Positions 1 to 9,444 of a stretch of DNA of 64,000 bases are shown here, piece by piece. The translations under genes and the position numbers were made by a program. Positions within the stretch are counted from its first letter, which is position 1. Every line of letters starts with the position of its first letter. The notes under the pieces were generated by a model. The model ran no database searches. It was not told where the DNA came from and saw only the letters and a program-made list of their open reading frames with translations. Origin of the DNA: Leifsonia sp. Root1293 (lineage in GTDB: Bacteria; Actinomycetota; Actinomycetes; Actinomycetales; Microbacteriaceae); contig NZ_LMEH01000001.1 of the NCBI RefSeq assembly GCF_001425325.1, positions 2,014,602-2,078,601 on the forward strand, read 5' to 3'.

Positions 1-31
1 CGCGCGGGTCCTTGTTGTGGGCGGCGCTCAT
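1..31 (-). CDS. rplW: 50S ribosomal protein L23, N-terminal fragment
   Basis: Only the first ten codons lie inside the window, reading MSAAHNKDP, which matches the usual start of actinobacterial L23. The ATG overlaps the TGA of rplD in an ATGA junction, so translation is likely coupled. Identity rests on this short N-terminus and on its place as the fourth gene of the S10 operon. The rest runs off the left edge. Confidence 0.85.
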   Translation of the reverse strand, partial: MSAAHNKDPR

Positions 32-687
32 GCGGAGACCTCAACCTTCTTGGTCTTGGCTGCGATGAACGAGTCCAGAGCAGCCTTGGTGAAGACGATG
101 TCGTCGGAGACGAGGACGTCGTAGGCGTTCAGCTGGTCGGCCGTGAGGGTGTGCACGGTCGGGATGTTGCGCACGGCCTTGAGAGCCTGCTCGTCACCGC
201 GCGAGAGCACGATGAGAACGTGCTTCGAGGTGGCGATCTGCTCGAGCAGGGCGATGACGGCCTTGGTCTTCGGGGTCTCACCGAGGGTGAGCGACTCGAC
301 GACGTGCACGCGGGCTCCACGAGCGCGGTCGGAGAGGGCACCGAGCAGGGCTGCGGCGATCATCTTCTTGGGGGTGCGCTGCGAGTAGTCGCGGGGAGTC
401 GGTCCGTGGACGATTCCACCACCGGTCATCTGAGGTGCGCGGATCGAGCCCTGACGAGCGCGACCGGTTCCCTTCTGCTTGAACGGCTTGCGGCCGGCGC
501 CGGAGACCTCGCCACGGCTCTTCACCTTGTGCGTGCCCTGGCGTGCAGCTGCGAGCTGCGCCACGACGACCTGGTGGATGAGCGGGACGTTGGTCTGCAC
601 GTCGAAGAGCTCAGCGGGGAGCTCGACGGTGCCGGACTTCTTTCCAGTCACGTCGACGACGTCGACGGTGTTGGTAGCGGTAGCCAT
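28..687 (-). CDS. rplD: 50S ribosomal protein L4
   Basis: The 219-residue protein has the L4 fold signature: an N-terminal beta region, then the long basic exit-tunnel loop at about residues 55-110 ([33 protein letters not shown]), then the C-terminal alpha/beta half ending [16 protein letters not shown]4 lines the peptide exit tunnel and helps assemble the 50S subunit. In some bacteria it also represses its own S10 operon. It lies 4 nt after rplC and overlaps rplW, so it is internal to the operon. Length is normal for Actinobacteria and no oddity is seen. Confidence 0.98.
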   Translation of the reverse strand: MATATNTVDVVDVTGKKSGTVELPAELFDVQTNVPLIHQVVVAQLAAARQGTHKVKSRGEVSGAGRKPFKQKGTGRARQGSIRAPQMTGGGIVHGPTPRDYSQRTPKKMIAAALLGALSDRARGARVHVVESLTLGETPKTKAVIALLEQIATSKHVLIVLSRGDEQALKAVRNIPTVHTLTADQLNAYDVLVSDDIVFTKAALDSFIAAKTKKVEVSA

Positions 688-691
688 GTGG

Positions 692-1348
692 TTACGCCCC
701 CTTCACTGCGGTGCGGACGAAAACGAGGCGGCCACGAGCGCCGGGAACGGCGCCCTTGACCAGGATGAGGCCCTTCTCGGCGTCGATCGCCTGAACCTTG
801 AGGTTCATGACGGTGACGCGCTCGGCACCCATGCGACCGGCCATGCGCATGCCCTTGAAGACACGGCTGGGGGTCGACGAGGCGCCGATGGAGCCCGGCT
901 TGCGGTGGTTGCGGTGCGAACCGTGCGAAGCGGAGACGCCCTTGAAGTTGTGGCGCTTCATGACACCGGCGGTGCCCTTACCCTTGCTCGTGCCGACGAC
1001 GTCGACGAGCTGTCCGGCCTCGAACACACCTTCTGCGGTGAGCTCCTGGCCGAGGGTGTAGTCGGCGGCGTCAGCCGTGCGCACCTCGGTGAGGTGACGA
1101 CGCGGGGTGACTCCGGCCTTGTCGAAGTGACCGGCGGCGGGCTTGGTCACCTTGCGCGGGTCGATCTGGCCTGCAGCGATCTGCACGGCGCTGTAGCCGT
1201 CGACCTCTGCGGTACGAATCTGGGTGACCACGTTGGGAGTGATCTCGATGACGGTGACGGGGATGAGCTTGTTGTTCTCGTCCCACACCTGGGTCATGCC
1301 AAGCTTCGTGCCGAGCAGACCCTTGCTGGTCTTGTTAGCAGTAGACAT
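692..1348 (-). CDS. rplC: 50S ribosomal protein L3
   Basis: I start the gene at the ATG giving [20 protein letters not shown], which is the conserved L3 N-terminus; a longer reading 12 codons upstream overlaps rpsJ and has no family support. The result is 218 residues. An AAGGGA ribosome site sits just upstream. L3 binds 23S rRNA near the peptidyl-transferase centre. Its extended basic loop ([20 protein letters not shown]) that reaches the centre is intact. It follows rpsJ by 10 nt and precedes rplD by 4 nt. Confidence 0.98.
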   Translation of the reverse strand: MSTANKTSKGLLGTKLGMTQVWDENNKLIPVTVIEITPNVVTQIRTAEVDGYSAVQIAAGQIDPRKVTKPAAGHFDKAGVTPRRHLTEVRTADAADYTLGQELTAEGVFEAGQLVDVVGTSKGKGTAGVMKRHNFKGVSASHGSHRNHRKPGSIGASSTPSRVFKGMRMAGRMGAERVTVMNLKVQAIDAEKGLILVKGAVPGARGRLVFVRTAVKGA

Positions 1349-1358
1349 GGTCGTTCCC

Positions 1359-1667
1359 TTAGAGCTTGATCTCGATGTTGACATCGGCCGGAAGGTCGAG
1401 GCGCATCAGCGAGTCGACAGCCTTGGGCGTCGGGTCGATGATGTCGATGAGGCGCTTGTGGGTGCGCATCTCGAAGTGCTCGCGGCTGTCCTTGTACTTG
1501 TGGGGGGAACGGATCACGCAGATCACGTTCTTCTCCGTCGGAAGCGGCACGGGGCCGACGACGGTTGCACCAGCACGGGTGACCGTGTCGACGATCTTGC
1601 GCGCCGAGGTGTCGATGACCTCGTGGTCGTATGACTTCAGTCGAATGCGGATCTTCTGTCCCGCCAT
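1359..1667 (-). CDS. rpsJ: 30S ribosomal protein S10
   Basis: The start giving [19 protein letters not shown] is chosen because it is the universal S10 N-terminus; seven upstream in-frame codons are not conserved. The protein has 102 residues, with the S10 motifs [19 protein letters not shown] and [13 protein letters not shown]10 is a 30S head protein that in well-studied bacteria also joins transcription antitermination complexes with NusB. It is the first gene of the S10 operon here and is preceded by a 70-nt leader and a candidate promoter. Confidence 0.98.
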   Translation of the reverse strand: MAGQKIRIRLKSYDHEVIDTSARKIVDTVTRAGATVVGPVPLPTEKNVICVIRSPHKYKDSREHFEMRTHKRLIDIIDPTPKAVDSLMRLDLPADVNIEIKL

Positions 1668-1745
1668 GTCGAACTCTCTCTCTGTCAAGGCGTCTTACAT
1701 CCGGAACTCTCTCGAGCCGGCTGCATTGGACGCCGTCGTAGCACT

Positions 1746-1775
1746 ACGTATGTCGCACCACTGTTTATCTGTCAA
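1746..1775 (-). promoter_or_regulatory. Candidate promoter of the S10 operon
   Basis: On the minus strand a perfect -35 box TTGACA (1770-1775) is followed after 18 nt by ATACGT (1746-1751), a weak -10. It would start transcription about 70 nt before rpsJ. The -35 match is convincing; the -10 is poor, so the exact start is uncertain. Confidence 0.5.
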
Positions 1776-2124
1776 TCGGCCGCCGGCCGGGCCTGTCCAC
1801 ACAACCGGAACCTGCATCCGATGATGTCGACAGACCCGCCCTGCGAGCCTGTCACCGACCCTCACGCCTCCGGTCTGGACCGGAGGAGGCACAGAGGTAG
1901 ACCCTGTGCAGTGATTGTCGATTAAGTCCGTCCTGCTGCCCGCGGCCTAACCTGATCCCGGAGGGAGGTTATGCACTGCCTGGCAGTGATTCGAAGACGC
2001 GCGCATACGCAGTCATCCGAAATGCTGAACTAGTCGAGTTTGCCACACTGGGAGCCATGCTGCAAGCCCGGGCGTGTCGCGCGCCGCGGACTCCCAGCTT
2101 CGGCGTCATTCCGGGGCTCCCGCA
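1776..2124. other. Intergenic region between S10 promoter and DUF1275 gene
   Basis: No open reading frame here looks real. Two tight inverted repeats stand out: 1868-1887 (9-bp arms CCTCCGGTC/GACCGGAGG with 2 nt between) and 1974-1988 (CACTGCC-T-GGCAGTG). The octamer CAGTGATT occurs near 1911 and again at about 1984. These could be operator sites for the S10 operon or remnants of a lost gene. Nothing else is seen. Confidence 0.4.
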
Positions 2125-2829
2125 TCACTGGAGAGCGGCGCTTTCCCGCCTGCGGGCGACGTGCAGGAGGGCGACGGCGACGAGCATCAGAATGGCCGCG
2201 GCCACGAGCGCCGGGGCCCCATCGGTGAAGCGCACGAGCAGCGCGCCGCAGGCGCCGCCGAGGCCCATGGCCAGGACCGCACCCAGACGCCGGGGCCACC
2301 GTTCCCCCGTGCCGCCGGCGAGCCGGCTGTCGATCGCCAGGTTGGCGAGGGTCGACGTGACGACGATCGTGGTCACGTCGGTGATGCCTGTCGCGCGAAC
2401 GCTCGCAGCCTGCGCGCCCATGACAATGGCGAGGAAGCCGGTCACCAGGAGCAGGAGGATGCCCTCGAGGGTGTGCAGCGAGAGCCAGAGGATGCCGAGC
2501 ATGAGAGCCAGCGCGGCTGATCCGAGCAGGACCGCGAGGTTCGCCGTCGGCAGCCGGCTGGCGTGCACTCGACCCCGCACGATGCGGGCGCAGAGCAGGG
2601 CGCCGATGAGGAAGCCCACCAGCGCCACGACGTTGTTGAGCAGCGGGATCCCTCCGGTGCCGGCCAGGGCGAAGCCGATGAAGAGCACGTTTCCGGTCAT
2701 GTTGCCGGTGAAGACCCTGTCCAGGGCGAGGTAGCTGACGGCGTCGACGATCCCTGTCGAGAAGGTCAGGAGTTGGAGTGCCGGCAGGAAAGCGACGTCG
2801 AAGCGTCGCTGGGTCGCGGCATCCGTCAT
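2125..2829 (-). CDS. DUF1275 (YoaK-type) membrane protein
   Basis: A 234-residue integral membrane protein with about six hydrophobic helices. The family signature TGNMTGN lies at residues 41-47, preceded by STGIVDAVSYL. DUF1275 proteins are of unknown function; a transport role is often guessed but not proven. The start is set by the conserved N-terminus and by a TACCGT box ending 7 nt before the ATG, which predicts a leaderless mRNA. A much longer reading frame extends upstream but runs antisense across the neighbouring OsmC gene and is rejected. It is divergent from the OsmC gene with only 40 bp between them. Confidence 0.85.
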   Translation of the reverse strand: MTDAATQRRFDVAFLPALQLLTFSTGIVDAVSYLALDRVFTGNMTGNVLFIGFALAGTGGIPLLNNVVALVGFLIGALLCARIVRGRVHASRLPTANLAVLLGSAALALMLGILWLSLHTLEGILLLLVTGFLAIVMGAQAASVRATGITDVTTIVVTSTLANLAIDSRLAGGTGERWPRRLGAVLAMGLGGACGALLVRFTDGAPALVAAAILMLVAVALLHVARRRESAALQ

Positions 2830-2836
2830 ACGCTCA

Positions 2837-2842
2837 ACGGTA
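2837..2842 (-). promoter_or_regulatory. -10 box of leaderless DUF1275 gene
   Basis: TACCGT on the minus strand, separated from the ATG by 7 nt. The spacing places transcription start at or next to the start codon. Confidence 0.55.
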
Positions 2843-2869
2843 CAGACAGAACGACGTGGGGACGGTTGC

Positions 2870-3325
2870 ATGACGAACGACAGAATTCCGACGGGTGTGC
2901 GTGTGGCACCGGGCAGCGTCTCGGCCACCAGGGTGGGCGAGCGCACCTTCGAGGGGCGGAACGACCGCGGCGCGACCGTGCTGATCGGACCGACATCCGT
3001 CGACGGCGCCTTCACCCCGGGTGAGCTGCTGAAGGCGGCGCTGGCCGGATGCGCCGGCATGAGTGCAGACTCGGTGATCGCGCGCCGCTTCGGCGACGAC
3101 TTCACAGCGACGTACTGGGCTCACGGCACCTCGGACAAGGACGAGAACCGCTACAAGGCGATCGACGAGGAGATCGTGATCGACGGCCTCGACGAGATGA
3201 GCGTGGAGGATCGGGCGAAGCTCATCAGCCTCATCGAGCGGTCGATCGAGAAGTCGTGCACTGTCGCCAGGAGCGTGGGCAGTGCTATCGACCTGTCGAC
3301 GACCATCAACGGCACCGAGGTCTGA
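2870..3325 (+). CDS. OsmC/Ohr-family protein
   Basis: The 151-residue protein is of OsmC-family length and carries two cysteines in conserved settings: C61 in LAGCAGM at the start of the long central helix and C130 in KSCTVAR. In OsmC/Ohr proteins this pair reduces organic hydroperoxides using a dithiol cofactor. The N-terminal half resembles redox-inducible OsmC-like proteins more than Ohr. ATG at 2870 follows a GGGGA-type ribosome site. It is divergent from the DUF1275 gene, so the two could share control, but nothing shows a functional link. Confidence 0.85.
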   Translation: MTNDRIPTGVRVAPGSVSATRVGERTFEGRNDRGATVLIGPTSVDGAFTPGELLKAALAGCAGMSADSVIARRFGDDFTATYWAHGTSDKDENRYKAIDEEIVIDGLDEMSVEDRAKLISLIERSIEKSCTVARSVGSAIDLSTTINGTEV

Positions 3326-3355
3326 GGGGAGACTGCGCGCCTCGGTTCGCCTCGG

Positions 3356-4567
3356 TCATGGGGAACCGCTGTGACAGGCGACGTTCTCCTCCGCCACCTC
3401 GGTGAGCGCATCGGCCGCCATGGCGGATGTGCCGACGAGGACGACGCCGATCGCGGCAGCGGCCACGATGATGGTGCGGGTGCGCAGGCGGTGGCTGGCG
3501 ACACCGAAGCGAATGGGATCCTCGACGTATCGGGTGGTTCCCCACGCCAGCAGGAGTGAGATCGCGAGCAGGAGCAGCATCACCGGATTCTCGCTGGGGC
3601 GGCCGGTGATGTATGGCGTCAGCATGACAACGGGCCAGTGCCACAGGTAGAGCGCGTAGGAGATGCCGCCGAGCCAGAGCACGGGACGGAAGGACACCAG
3701 ACGGCGGGTGGACCAGGCGACAGTCGGCGTGCCCGCCCAGATGACGGCGGCGGCGCCGAACACGGGCATCAGAACGAGCAGGCCCGGGAAGGCGTCGACG
3801 TCGGTGGCGACGTACACGGATGCGACGATCAGCGTCAGCCCGAGCCAGGACGTGACCGCGCGCAGCCGCTCGTGGCCCACGGCGGCGGGGACGCATGCCA
3901 GCAGGCCGCCGATGCCGAACTCCCACGCCCGGCTGAGGGTGGAGAAGTAGGCCAGGTTGTTGTCGATGCTGACGAGCACGAGCGACGTGGCGAACGAGAG
4001 CACGGTGACGGTCCCCAGCAGGGCGATGATGACCGGCATCCGGGGGCGGAGGAAGCGCGAGGCGATCCAGACGCCGGCGAGGATCACCAGCGGCCAGACG
4101 AGGTAGAACTGCTCCTCGACGGAGAGCGACCAGTAGTGCTGCACCGGCGTGGACTCGAGGCCCGTCCCCTGCTGGGACTCGATCGACTGCGTCCAGTTCT
4201 CGATGAACAGCGTGCTCGCCAGGATCTCGCGGAACCAGCGCGCCGCCTCCGCCGGAGGAACCACGACGGCCGTGACGATGGAGGTGACCGCGAGCACCAG
4301 CAGCGCTGACGGCAGGATGCGCCGCACGCGGCGCCCGTAGAAGCGCGCGAACCGGATGCGCCCGGTCTGGGCCGCATCCCGCAACAGGATGCCCGTGATC
4401 AGGAATCCGGAGACGACGAAGAAGACGTCGACGCCCCCGTAGCCGGCCGGGGACAGCGCAGGCCAGAAGTGGTAGAGCACCACGACGCCGACCGCGAGTG
4501 CCCGGAGCTCCTGGATCTCCGGGCGCGCAGGAGCACGATCGGGGCCGACCACCTTCTCACTGTGCAC
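3356..4567 (-). CDS. Acyltransferase 3 family membrane protein (OafA/YrhL type)
   Basis: The 403-residue protein starts with the acyltransferase-3 signature: LRALAVGVVVLYHF (residues 21-34, with the likely catalytic H33) and GGVDVFFVVSGFLIT (44-58). It continues with about ten membrane helices, including the conserved HYWSLSVEEQFYLVWP segment. Such enzymes O-acetylate cell-surface sugars or peptidoglycan. Many actinobacterial members carry a C-terminal SGNH esterase domain. Here the protein stops about 25 residues after the last helix with a tail (ENVACHSGSP) that looks like the beginning of that linker, so the domain is absent. GTG start is supported by a TAGCGT box 6 nt upstream. Confidence 0.9.
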   Translation of the reverse strand: MHSEKVVGPDRAPARPEIQELRALAVGVVVLYHFWPALSPAGYGGVDVFFVVSGFLITGILLRDAAQTGRIRFARFYGRRVRRILPSALLVLAVTSIVTAVVVPPAEAARWFREILASTLFIENWTQSIESQQGTGLESTPVQHYWSLSVEEQFYLVWPLVILAGVWIASRFLRPRMPVIIALLGTVTVLSFATSLVLVSIDNNLAYFSTLSRAWEFGIGGLLACVPAAVGHERLRAVTSWLGLTLIVASVYVATDVDAFPGLLVLMPVFGAAAVIWAGTPTVAWSTRRLVSFRPVLWLGGISYALYLWHWPVVMLTPYITGRPSENPVMLLLLAISLLLAWGTTRYVEDPIRFGVASHRLRTRTIIVAAAAIGVVLVGTSAMAADALTEVAEENVACHSGSP

Positions 4568-4573
4568 GGTCCC

Positions 4574-4579
4574 ACGCTA
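4574..4579 (-). promoter_or_regulatory. -10 box of leaderless acyltransferase gene
   Basis: TAGCGT on the minus strand with exactly 6 nt before the GTG start. Confidence 0.55.
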
Positions 4580-4662
4580 GGCATGGACCCCTATGCGAAC
4601 GCAAGGACTTGAAGAGGACTCTCACGCAATCGTCTTCTGCACGAAAAGGGGCCGATGGCGCG

Positions 4663-4693
4663 AAAAAGGGGCCGGACCCGAAGGCCCGACCCC
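4663..4693 (-). terminator. Rho-independent terminator of the str operon (tuf)
   Basis: On the minus strand an 11-bp stem (two G-U pairs) closes on a UUCG tetraloop (hairpin 4668-4693) and is followed by five U residues. It starts 23 nt after the tuf stop codon. This is the most canonical terminator in the window. Confidence 0.9.
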
Positions 4694-4716
4694 TGATTCA
4701 GGAGTAACGAGAGTTA

Positions 4717-5910
4717 CTACTTGATGATGCTGGTGACCGTACCGGCACCCACGGTGCGTCCACCCTCACGGATGGCGAAGCCGAGGCCCTCTTCCATGGC
4801 GATCGGCTGGATCAGCGCGACGGTCATGTCGGTGGTGTCGCCGGGCATGACCATCTCGGTGCCCTCGGGCAGCGTGATGACGCCGGTGACGTCGGTGGTG
4901 CGGAAGTAGAACTGCGGACGGTAGTTCGCGTAGAACGGGTTGTGACGCCCACCCTCGTCCTTGGACAGGATGTACGCGGTGCCCTCGAAGTCGGTGTGCG
5001 GCGTGACCGAACCCGGCTTGACGACGACCTGGCCGCGCTCGACATCCTCGCGCTTGGTGCCGCGGAGGAGCAGACCACAGTTCTCGCCGGCCCATGCCTC
5101 GTCGAGCTGCTTGTGGAACATCTCGATACCCGTGACCGTGGTCTTCTGCGTCGGGCGGATGCCGACGATCTCGACCTCGGAGTTGATCTTGAGGGTTCCA
5201 CGCTCGGCGCGGCCGGTGACGACGGTTCCACGACCGGTGATCGTGAAGACGTCCTCGACGGGCATGAGGAACGGCTTGTCCTTGTCGCGCACGGGGTCCG
5301 GCACGGAGGAGTCGACGGCGTCCATGAGGTCGAGGATCGACTGGACCCACTTCTCGTCACCCTCGAGAGCCTTGAGGCCCGAGACCTGGACGACGGGGGC
5401 GTTGTCGCCATCGAAGCCCTGGCTGGAGAGCAGCTCGCGAACCTCGAGCTCGACGAGCTCCAGGATCTCCTCGTCGTCGACCATGTCGGACTTGTTCAGC
5501 GCGACGAGCAGGTAGGGAACGCCGACCTGCTTGGCGAGCAGCACGTGCTCACGCGTCTGAGCCATCGGGCCGTCGGTGGCGGCGACCACGAGGATCGCGC
5601 CGTCCATCTGAGCCGCACCGGTGATCATGTTCTTGATGTAGTCAGCGTGACCAGGAGCGTCGACGTGCGCGTAGTGGCGCTTCGGCGTCTCGTACTCGAC
5701 GTGCGAGATGTTGATCGTGATGCCGCGCTGGCGCTCCTCGGGAGCGGAGTCGATCGACGCGAAGTCGCGCTGCACGTTGGTGGCAGACGGGAACTTGTCC
5801 GCGAGCACCTTCGAGATAGCGGCGGTGAGCGTGGTCTTGCCGTGGTCGACGTGACCGATCGTTCCGATGTTGACGTGCGGCTTGGTCCGCTCGAACTTGG
5901 CCTTAGCCAC
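4717..5910 (-). CDS. tuf: Elongation factor Tu
   Basis: The 397-residue GTPase delivers aminoacyl-tRNA to the ribosome. All G motifs are present: GHVDHGKT at 19-26 (G1), DAPGHADY (G3, with Ala where many bacteria have Cys) and NKSD (G4). Domain 2 and 3 motifs such as [13 protein letters not shown] and [13 protein letters not shown] are intact. Start is GTG with a strong AGGAGG ribosome site 9 nt upstream. It is last in the rpsL-rpsG-fusA-tuf operon. The 173-nt gap after fusA holds two hairpins and a possible extra promoter, so tuf may also be transcribed alone. Confidence 0.99.
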   Translation of the reverse strand: MAKAKFERTKPHVNIGTIGHVDHGKTTLTAAISKVLADKFPSATNVQRDFASIDSAPEERQRGITINISHVEYETPKRHYAHVDAPGHADYIKNMITGAAQMDGAILVVAATDGPMAQTREHVLLAKQVGVPYLLVALNKSDMVDDEEILELVELEVRELLSSQGFDGDNAPVVQVSGLKALEGDEKWVQSILDLMDAVDSSVPDPVRDKDKPFLMPVEDVFTITGRGTVVTGRAERGTLKINSEVEIVGIRPTQKTTVTGIEMFHKQLDEAWAGENCGLLLRGTKREDVERGQVVVKPGSVTPHTDFEGTAYILSKDEGGRHNPFYANYRPQFYFRTTDVTGVITLPEGTEMVMPGDTTDMTVALIQPIAMEEGLGFAIREGGRTVGAGTVTSIIK

Positions 5911-5987
5911 TGTGGGTCCTCCTCAGGACTCGTGTAGAAGCGCCGGGCGCTGGATTGCACTCGGTTTCTACGGGGGTTTGTGTTGTC

Positions 5988-5993
5988 ATGTTA
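5988..5993 (-). promoter_or_regulatory. Possible internal -10 box for tuf
   Basis: TAACAT on the minus strand, with GTTCAC 16 nt upstream as a weak -35. It lies after the fusA hairpins and about 80 nt before tuf, a position where many bacteria have a separate tuf promoter. Sequence match is modest. Confidence 0.3.
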
Positions 5994-6014
5994 CTTCATC
6001 AACCGGGGCGTGAA

Positions 6015-6055
6015 CCGGGGGAGCTCAGCTCCCCCGGCGCCGACACTGCTGTCGG
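6015..6055 (-). terminator. Hairpin pair between fusA and tuf
   Basis: Two inverted repeats follow the fusA stop: 6040-6055 (CCGACA-4-TGTCGG) and 6015-6037 (CCGGGGGAGC-3-GCTCCCCCGG, 10-bp stem). No U run follows, so they may act as a partial terminator or as a processing or stability structure that separates fusA from tuf levels. Confidence 0.5.
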
Positions 6056-6083
6056 TGCTCCAGCGTGGTGAACGCAGGTGGTG

Positions 6084-8198
6084 TTACTCGCCCTTGTTCT
6101 TCTGGACGATCTCGTCGGCGACTGCCTTCGGGACCTCCGAGTAGCTGTCGAACGTCATCGAGTACACGGCGCGGCCCGAGGTCTTCGAGCGCAGGTCGCC
6201 GATGTATCCGAACATCTCCGACAGGGGGACGTTGGCGCGAATGACCTTCACACCACTGGCGTCCTCCATGGACTGGATCTGACCGCGGCGCGAGTTCAGG
6301 TCACCGATGACGTCACCCATGTATTCCTCAGGGGTGCGCACCTCGACGGCCATCAACGGCTCGAGCAGAACCGGGTTCGCCTTCCGAGCGGCTTCCTTGA
6401 AGCCCATCGAGCCGGCGATCTTGAACGCCATCTCCGAGGAGTCGACGTCGTGTGCGGCGCCGTCAAGCAGGCTTGCCTTGACGCCGACCATCGGGTATCC
6501 GGCGAGGATGCCGTACTGCATGGCGTCCTGGAATCCGGCATCGACCGAAGGAATGTACTCACGGGGAACGCGTCCACCGGTGGTCTTGTTCTCGAACAGG
6601 TAGGTCTGCTCGGCCGTGACCTCGAGGGGCTCAAGCGCGAACTGGATCTTGGCGAACTGGCCCGATCCACCCGTCTGCTTCTTGTGGGTGTAGTCGTGAC
6701 GCTCGACGGTCTTCTTGATCGTCTCGCGGTAGGCGACCTGGGGCTTGCCCACGTTGGCCTCGACGTTGAACTCGCGCTTCATGCGGTCGACCAGGATGTC
6801 GAGGTGCAGCTCGCCCATTCCCTTGATGACCGTCTGACCGGTCTCCTGGTTCTGCTCGGTGCGGAAGGTCGGGTCCTCCTCGGCGAGCTTCTGGATCGCG
6901 GTACCGAGCTTCTCCTGGTCGGCCTTGGTCTTCGGCTCGATGGCGACCTCGATGACGGGCTCCGGGAAGGTCATCGACTCGAGAACGACCTGGTTGTCGG
7001 GGTCGCACAGGGTGTCACCCGTGGTCGTGTCCTTCAGGCCGATGACGGCGTAGATGTTGCCGGCGGTCACCGAGTCGACGGGGATCTCCTTGTTGGCGTG
7101 CATCTGGAAGATCTTGCCGATGCGCTCCTTCTTGCCCTTGGTCGAGTTGATGACCTGGGCACCCGAGTCGAGACGACCCGAGTAGACGCGCACGTAGGTG
7201 AGGCGACCGAAGAACGGGTGCACAGCGACCTTGAAGGCGAGAGCGGTGAACGGCTCGGTGGAGTCCGCGTGACGCATGACGACCTTCTCCTCGTCGCGAG
7301 CGTCGTGCGCCTCGATGGCGGGGACGTCGAGCGGGGAGGGGAGGAAGTCGATGACGGCGTCGAGCATCGGCTGAACGCCGCGGTTCTTGAACGCGGAACC
7401 GCAGAGCACGGGGTAGATCTCCGAGTTGACGGTGAGCTTGCGGATCGCGGCCTTGATCTCGGCCACGGTCAGCTCGTCGCCACCGAAGTACTTCTCCATG
7501 AGGTCGTCGCTGGTCTCCGCGACGGTCTCGAGGAGGAGGGTGCGGTACTCCGCAGCCTTCTCGACGAGGTCGGCGGGGATCTCCTCGATGGCGTACTTGG
7601 CGCCCATCTGGACGTCACCCTTAGCGTCTCCGCGCCAGGTGAGTGCACGCATCTCGATGAGGTCGACGACGCCCTCGAAGTTCGACTCGGAGCCGATCGG
7701 GAGCTGCAGGACCAGCGGCTTGGCGCCGAGGCGCTTCACGATGGTGTCGACGGTGAAGTAGAAGTCGGCGCCGAGCTTGTCCATCTTGTTGACGAAGCAG
7801 ATGCGCGGGACGTTGCACTTGTCGGCCTGACGCCAGACGGTCTCTGACTGGGGCTCGACGCCCTCCTTGCCGTCGAAGACGGCGACGGCGCCATCGAGCA
7901 CGCGGAGCGAACGCTCCACCTCGACGGTGAAGTCGACGTGACCGGGGGTGTCGATGATGTTGATCTGGTTCTTGTTCCAGTAGCAGGTCACGGCGGCAGA
8001 CGTGATCGTGATGCCGCGCTCCTTCTCCTGCTCCATCCAGTCGGTCGTCGAGGCGCCGTCGTGGGTCTCGCCGATCTTGTGGTTGACGCCCGTGTAGAAC
8101 AGGATGCGCTCAGTTGTCGTCGTCTTGCCAGCATCGATGTGGGCCATGATGCCGATGTTGCGGACCTTGCTCAGGTCGGTGAGCACGTCTTGTGCCAC
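6084..8198 (-). CDS. fusA: Elongation factor G
   Basis: I start at the GTG giving [17 protein letters not shown], preceded by a GGAGGAC ribosome site; the reading frame extends 45 codons further upstream through the intergenic hairpin but this is not conserved. The 704 residues equal the normal EF-G length. EF-G drives translocation by GTP hydrolysis. Motifs seen: [15 protein letters not shown] near residue 19 (G1), DTPGHVDFT (G3), [10 protein letters not shown] (G4), and the domain IV region [10 protein letters not shown]. It is third in the str operon, 76 nt after rpsG. Confidence 0.99.
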   Translation of the reverse strand: MAQDVLTDLSKVRNIGIMAHIDAGKTTTTERILFYTGVNHKIGETHDGASTTDWMEQEKERGITITSAAVTCYWNKNQINIIDTPGHVDFTVEVERSLRVLDGAVAVFDGKEGVEPQSETVWRQADKCNVPRICFVNKMDKLGADFYFTVDTIVKRLGAKPLVLQLPIGSESNFEGVVDLIEMRALTWRGDAKGDVQMGAKYAIEEIPADLVEKAAEYRTLLLETVAETSDDLMEKYFGGDELTVAEIKAAIRKLTVNSEIYPVLCGSAFKNRGVQPMLDAVIDFLPSPLDVPAIEAHDARDEEKVVMRHADSTEPFTALAFKVAVHPFFGRLTYVRVYSGRLDSGAQVINSTKGKKERIGKIFQMHANKEIPVDSVTAGNIYAVIGLKDTTTGDTLCDPDNQVVLESMTFPEPVIEVAIEPKTKADQEKLGTAIQKLAEEDPTFRTEQNQETGQTVIKGMGELHLDILVDRMKREFNVEANVGKPQVAYRETIKKTVERHDYTHKKQTGGSGQFAKIQFALEPLEVTAEQTYLFENKTTGGRVPREYIPSVDAGFQDAMQYGILAGYPMVGVKASLLDGAAHDVDSSEMAFKIAGSMGFKEAARKANPVLLEPLMAVEVRTPEEYMGDVIGDLNSRRGQIQSMEDASGVKVIRANVPLSEMFGYIGDLRSKTSGRAVYSMTFDSYSEVPKAVADEIVQKNKGE

Positions 8199-8234
8199 GG
8201 GGTGTCCTCCGAAAAGTTGTTGGGGTGAAGATGG

Positions 8235-8268
8235 GGCGGATGCCGCGACGCGAGTCGCGGCATCCGCC
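8235..8268. promoter_or_regulatory. Perfect hairpin between rpsG and fusA
   Basis: A perfect 15-bp stem (GGCGGATGCCGCGAC and its complement) with a 4-nt loop begins 7 nt after the rpsG stop. No U run follows on either strand. Inside an operon this looks like an attenuation, processing or mRNA-stability element that would set fusA-tuf expression relative to the ribosomal proteins. Confidence 0.6.
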
Positions 8269-8274
8269 TGCCGA

Positions 8275-8745
8275 CTACCAGCGGTAGTGGGCGAATGCCT
8301 TGTTCGACTCGGCCATCTTGTGAGTGTCCTCACGACGCTTCACAGCGGCGCCGAGGCCGTTGGACGCGTCGAGGATCTCGTTGGTGAGGCGTTCGGTCAT
8401 GGTCTTCTCGCGGCGAGCCTTGGCGTAGCTGGTGAGCCAGCGCAGCGCCAGGGTGTTCGCGCGGTGAGGCTTGACCTCGACCGGAACCTGGTAGGTGGAG
8501 CCACCGACGCGACGCGACCGGACCTCGAGGGTCGGGCGCACGTTGTCGAGTGCCTTCTTCAGGGTGACGACGGCGTCCTGGCCATTCTTGGCCGAGACAC
8601 CCTCGAGAGCGTCGTACACGATGCGCTCGGCGATGGCCTTCTTGCCATCCTTGAGGATCTTGTTGACGAGCTGGCTGACGATCGGTGCGCCGTAGACGGG
8701 GTCTGCGACGACGGGGCGCTTGGGTGCGGGTCCTTTACGAGGCAT
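8275..8745 (-). CDS. rpsG: 30S ribosomal protein S7
   Basis: The 156-residue protein begins [19 protein letters not shown] and shows the S7 motifs [35 protein letters not shown] and the C-terminal [18 protein letters not shown]7 organises the 30S head and contacts mRNA and tRNA at the exit site. Its ATG shares one base with the rpsL stop (TAATG), so translation is coupled. Confidence 0.99.
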   Translation of the reverse strand: MPRKGPAPKRPVVADPVYGAPIVSQLVNKILKDGKKAIAERIVYDALEGVSAKNGQDAVVTLKKALDNVRPTLEVRSRRVGGSTYQVPVEVKPHRANTLALRWLTSYAKARREKTMTERLTNEILDASNGLGAAVKRREDTHKMAESNKAFAHYRW

Positions 8746-9119
8746 TACTTCTTGTCCATCTTCGCTCCGTAGCGGCTACGCGCTTGCTTACGGTTCTTGA
8801 CCGCCTGGGTGTCGAGTGCGCCGCGAACGATCTTGTAGCGCACACCGGGGAGGTCCTTCACACGACCGCCGCGCACGAGCACCATCGAGTGCTCCTGCAG
8901 GTTGTGGCCCTCGCCGGGAATGTAGGCCGTGACCTCGGTTCCGTTGGAGAGCTTCACACGGGCGACCTTGCGGAGAGCCGAGTTCGGCTTCTTCGGCGTC
9001 GTCGTGTAGACGCGCGTGCAGACGCCGCGCTGCTGGGGGTTGGCCTTCAGAGCGGGAGCCTTGGTCTTCGAGACCTTCGGCGTGCGCCCCTTACGGACCA
9101 ACTGCTGAATGGTTGGCAC
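8745..9119 (-). CDS. rpsL: 30S ribosomal protein S12
   Basis: 124 residues beginning (M)[11 protein letters not shown]. The decoding-site loops [12 protein letters not shown] and [12 protein letters not shown] are wild type: K43 and K88, the residues changed in classical streptomycin resistance, are both lysine, and P91 is present. Start is GTG behind an AGGAG ribosome site. It is the first gene of the str operon and is preceded by about 210 nt of leader from a strong promoter. Confidence 0.99.
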   Translation of the reverse strand: MPTIQQLVRKGRTPKVSKTKAPALKANPQQRGVCTRVYTTTPKKPNSALRKVARVKLSNGTEVTAYIPGEGHNLQEHSMVLVRGGRVKDLPGVRYKIVRGALDTQAVKNRKQARSRYGAKMDKK

Positions 9120-9335
9120 TATTTCTCCTTGTTGTGCTGCACGGTGACAGCTTGATGATTTGTTTCACATCACGACCCACCGGCATCGCAGACGAGCGAC
9201 GCCTTTTGTATGGTGGGTATGCCGTGGGGGCAGCCCGTTCAGGGCTCCCTTCCCGTGTGGCCCTCGGTCGCCGGCTCACATCCCGGCCGGAGCCGGGGCA
9301 CGAAGCAAGCGCGCACAGGAGCGCACACCCGCCCT

Positions 9336-9364
9336 ACTCTACTGCCCGCCACACAGGCGGTCAA
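9336..9364 (-). promoter_or_regulatory. Promoter of the str operon
   Basis: On the minus strand TTGACC (9359-9364), a 17-nt spacer and TAGAGT (9336-9341) form a near-consensus housekeeping promoter. Transcription would begin near 9329, leaving a leader of about 210 nt before rpsL. Apart from this the 325-nt gap upstream of rpsL holds nothing I recognise. Confidence 0.75.
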
Positions 9365-9444
9365 ACGCGGGCGCGTGTCTCACGGCCCGCGCACAGGCAG
9401 GGTTCACGAGGAATGCAACGCGGACGGGAGCATCCGCATTCCCC

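Noticed and set aside
1868-1887. Inverted repeat considered as S10 operon terminator or leader structure
   Set aside because: It lies about 100 bp upstream of the candidate promoter, so it cannot be in the leader, and no gene ends next to it.
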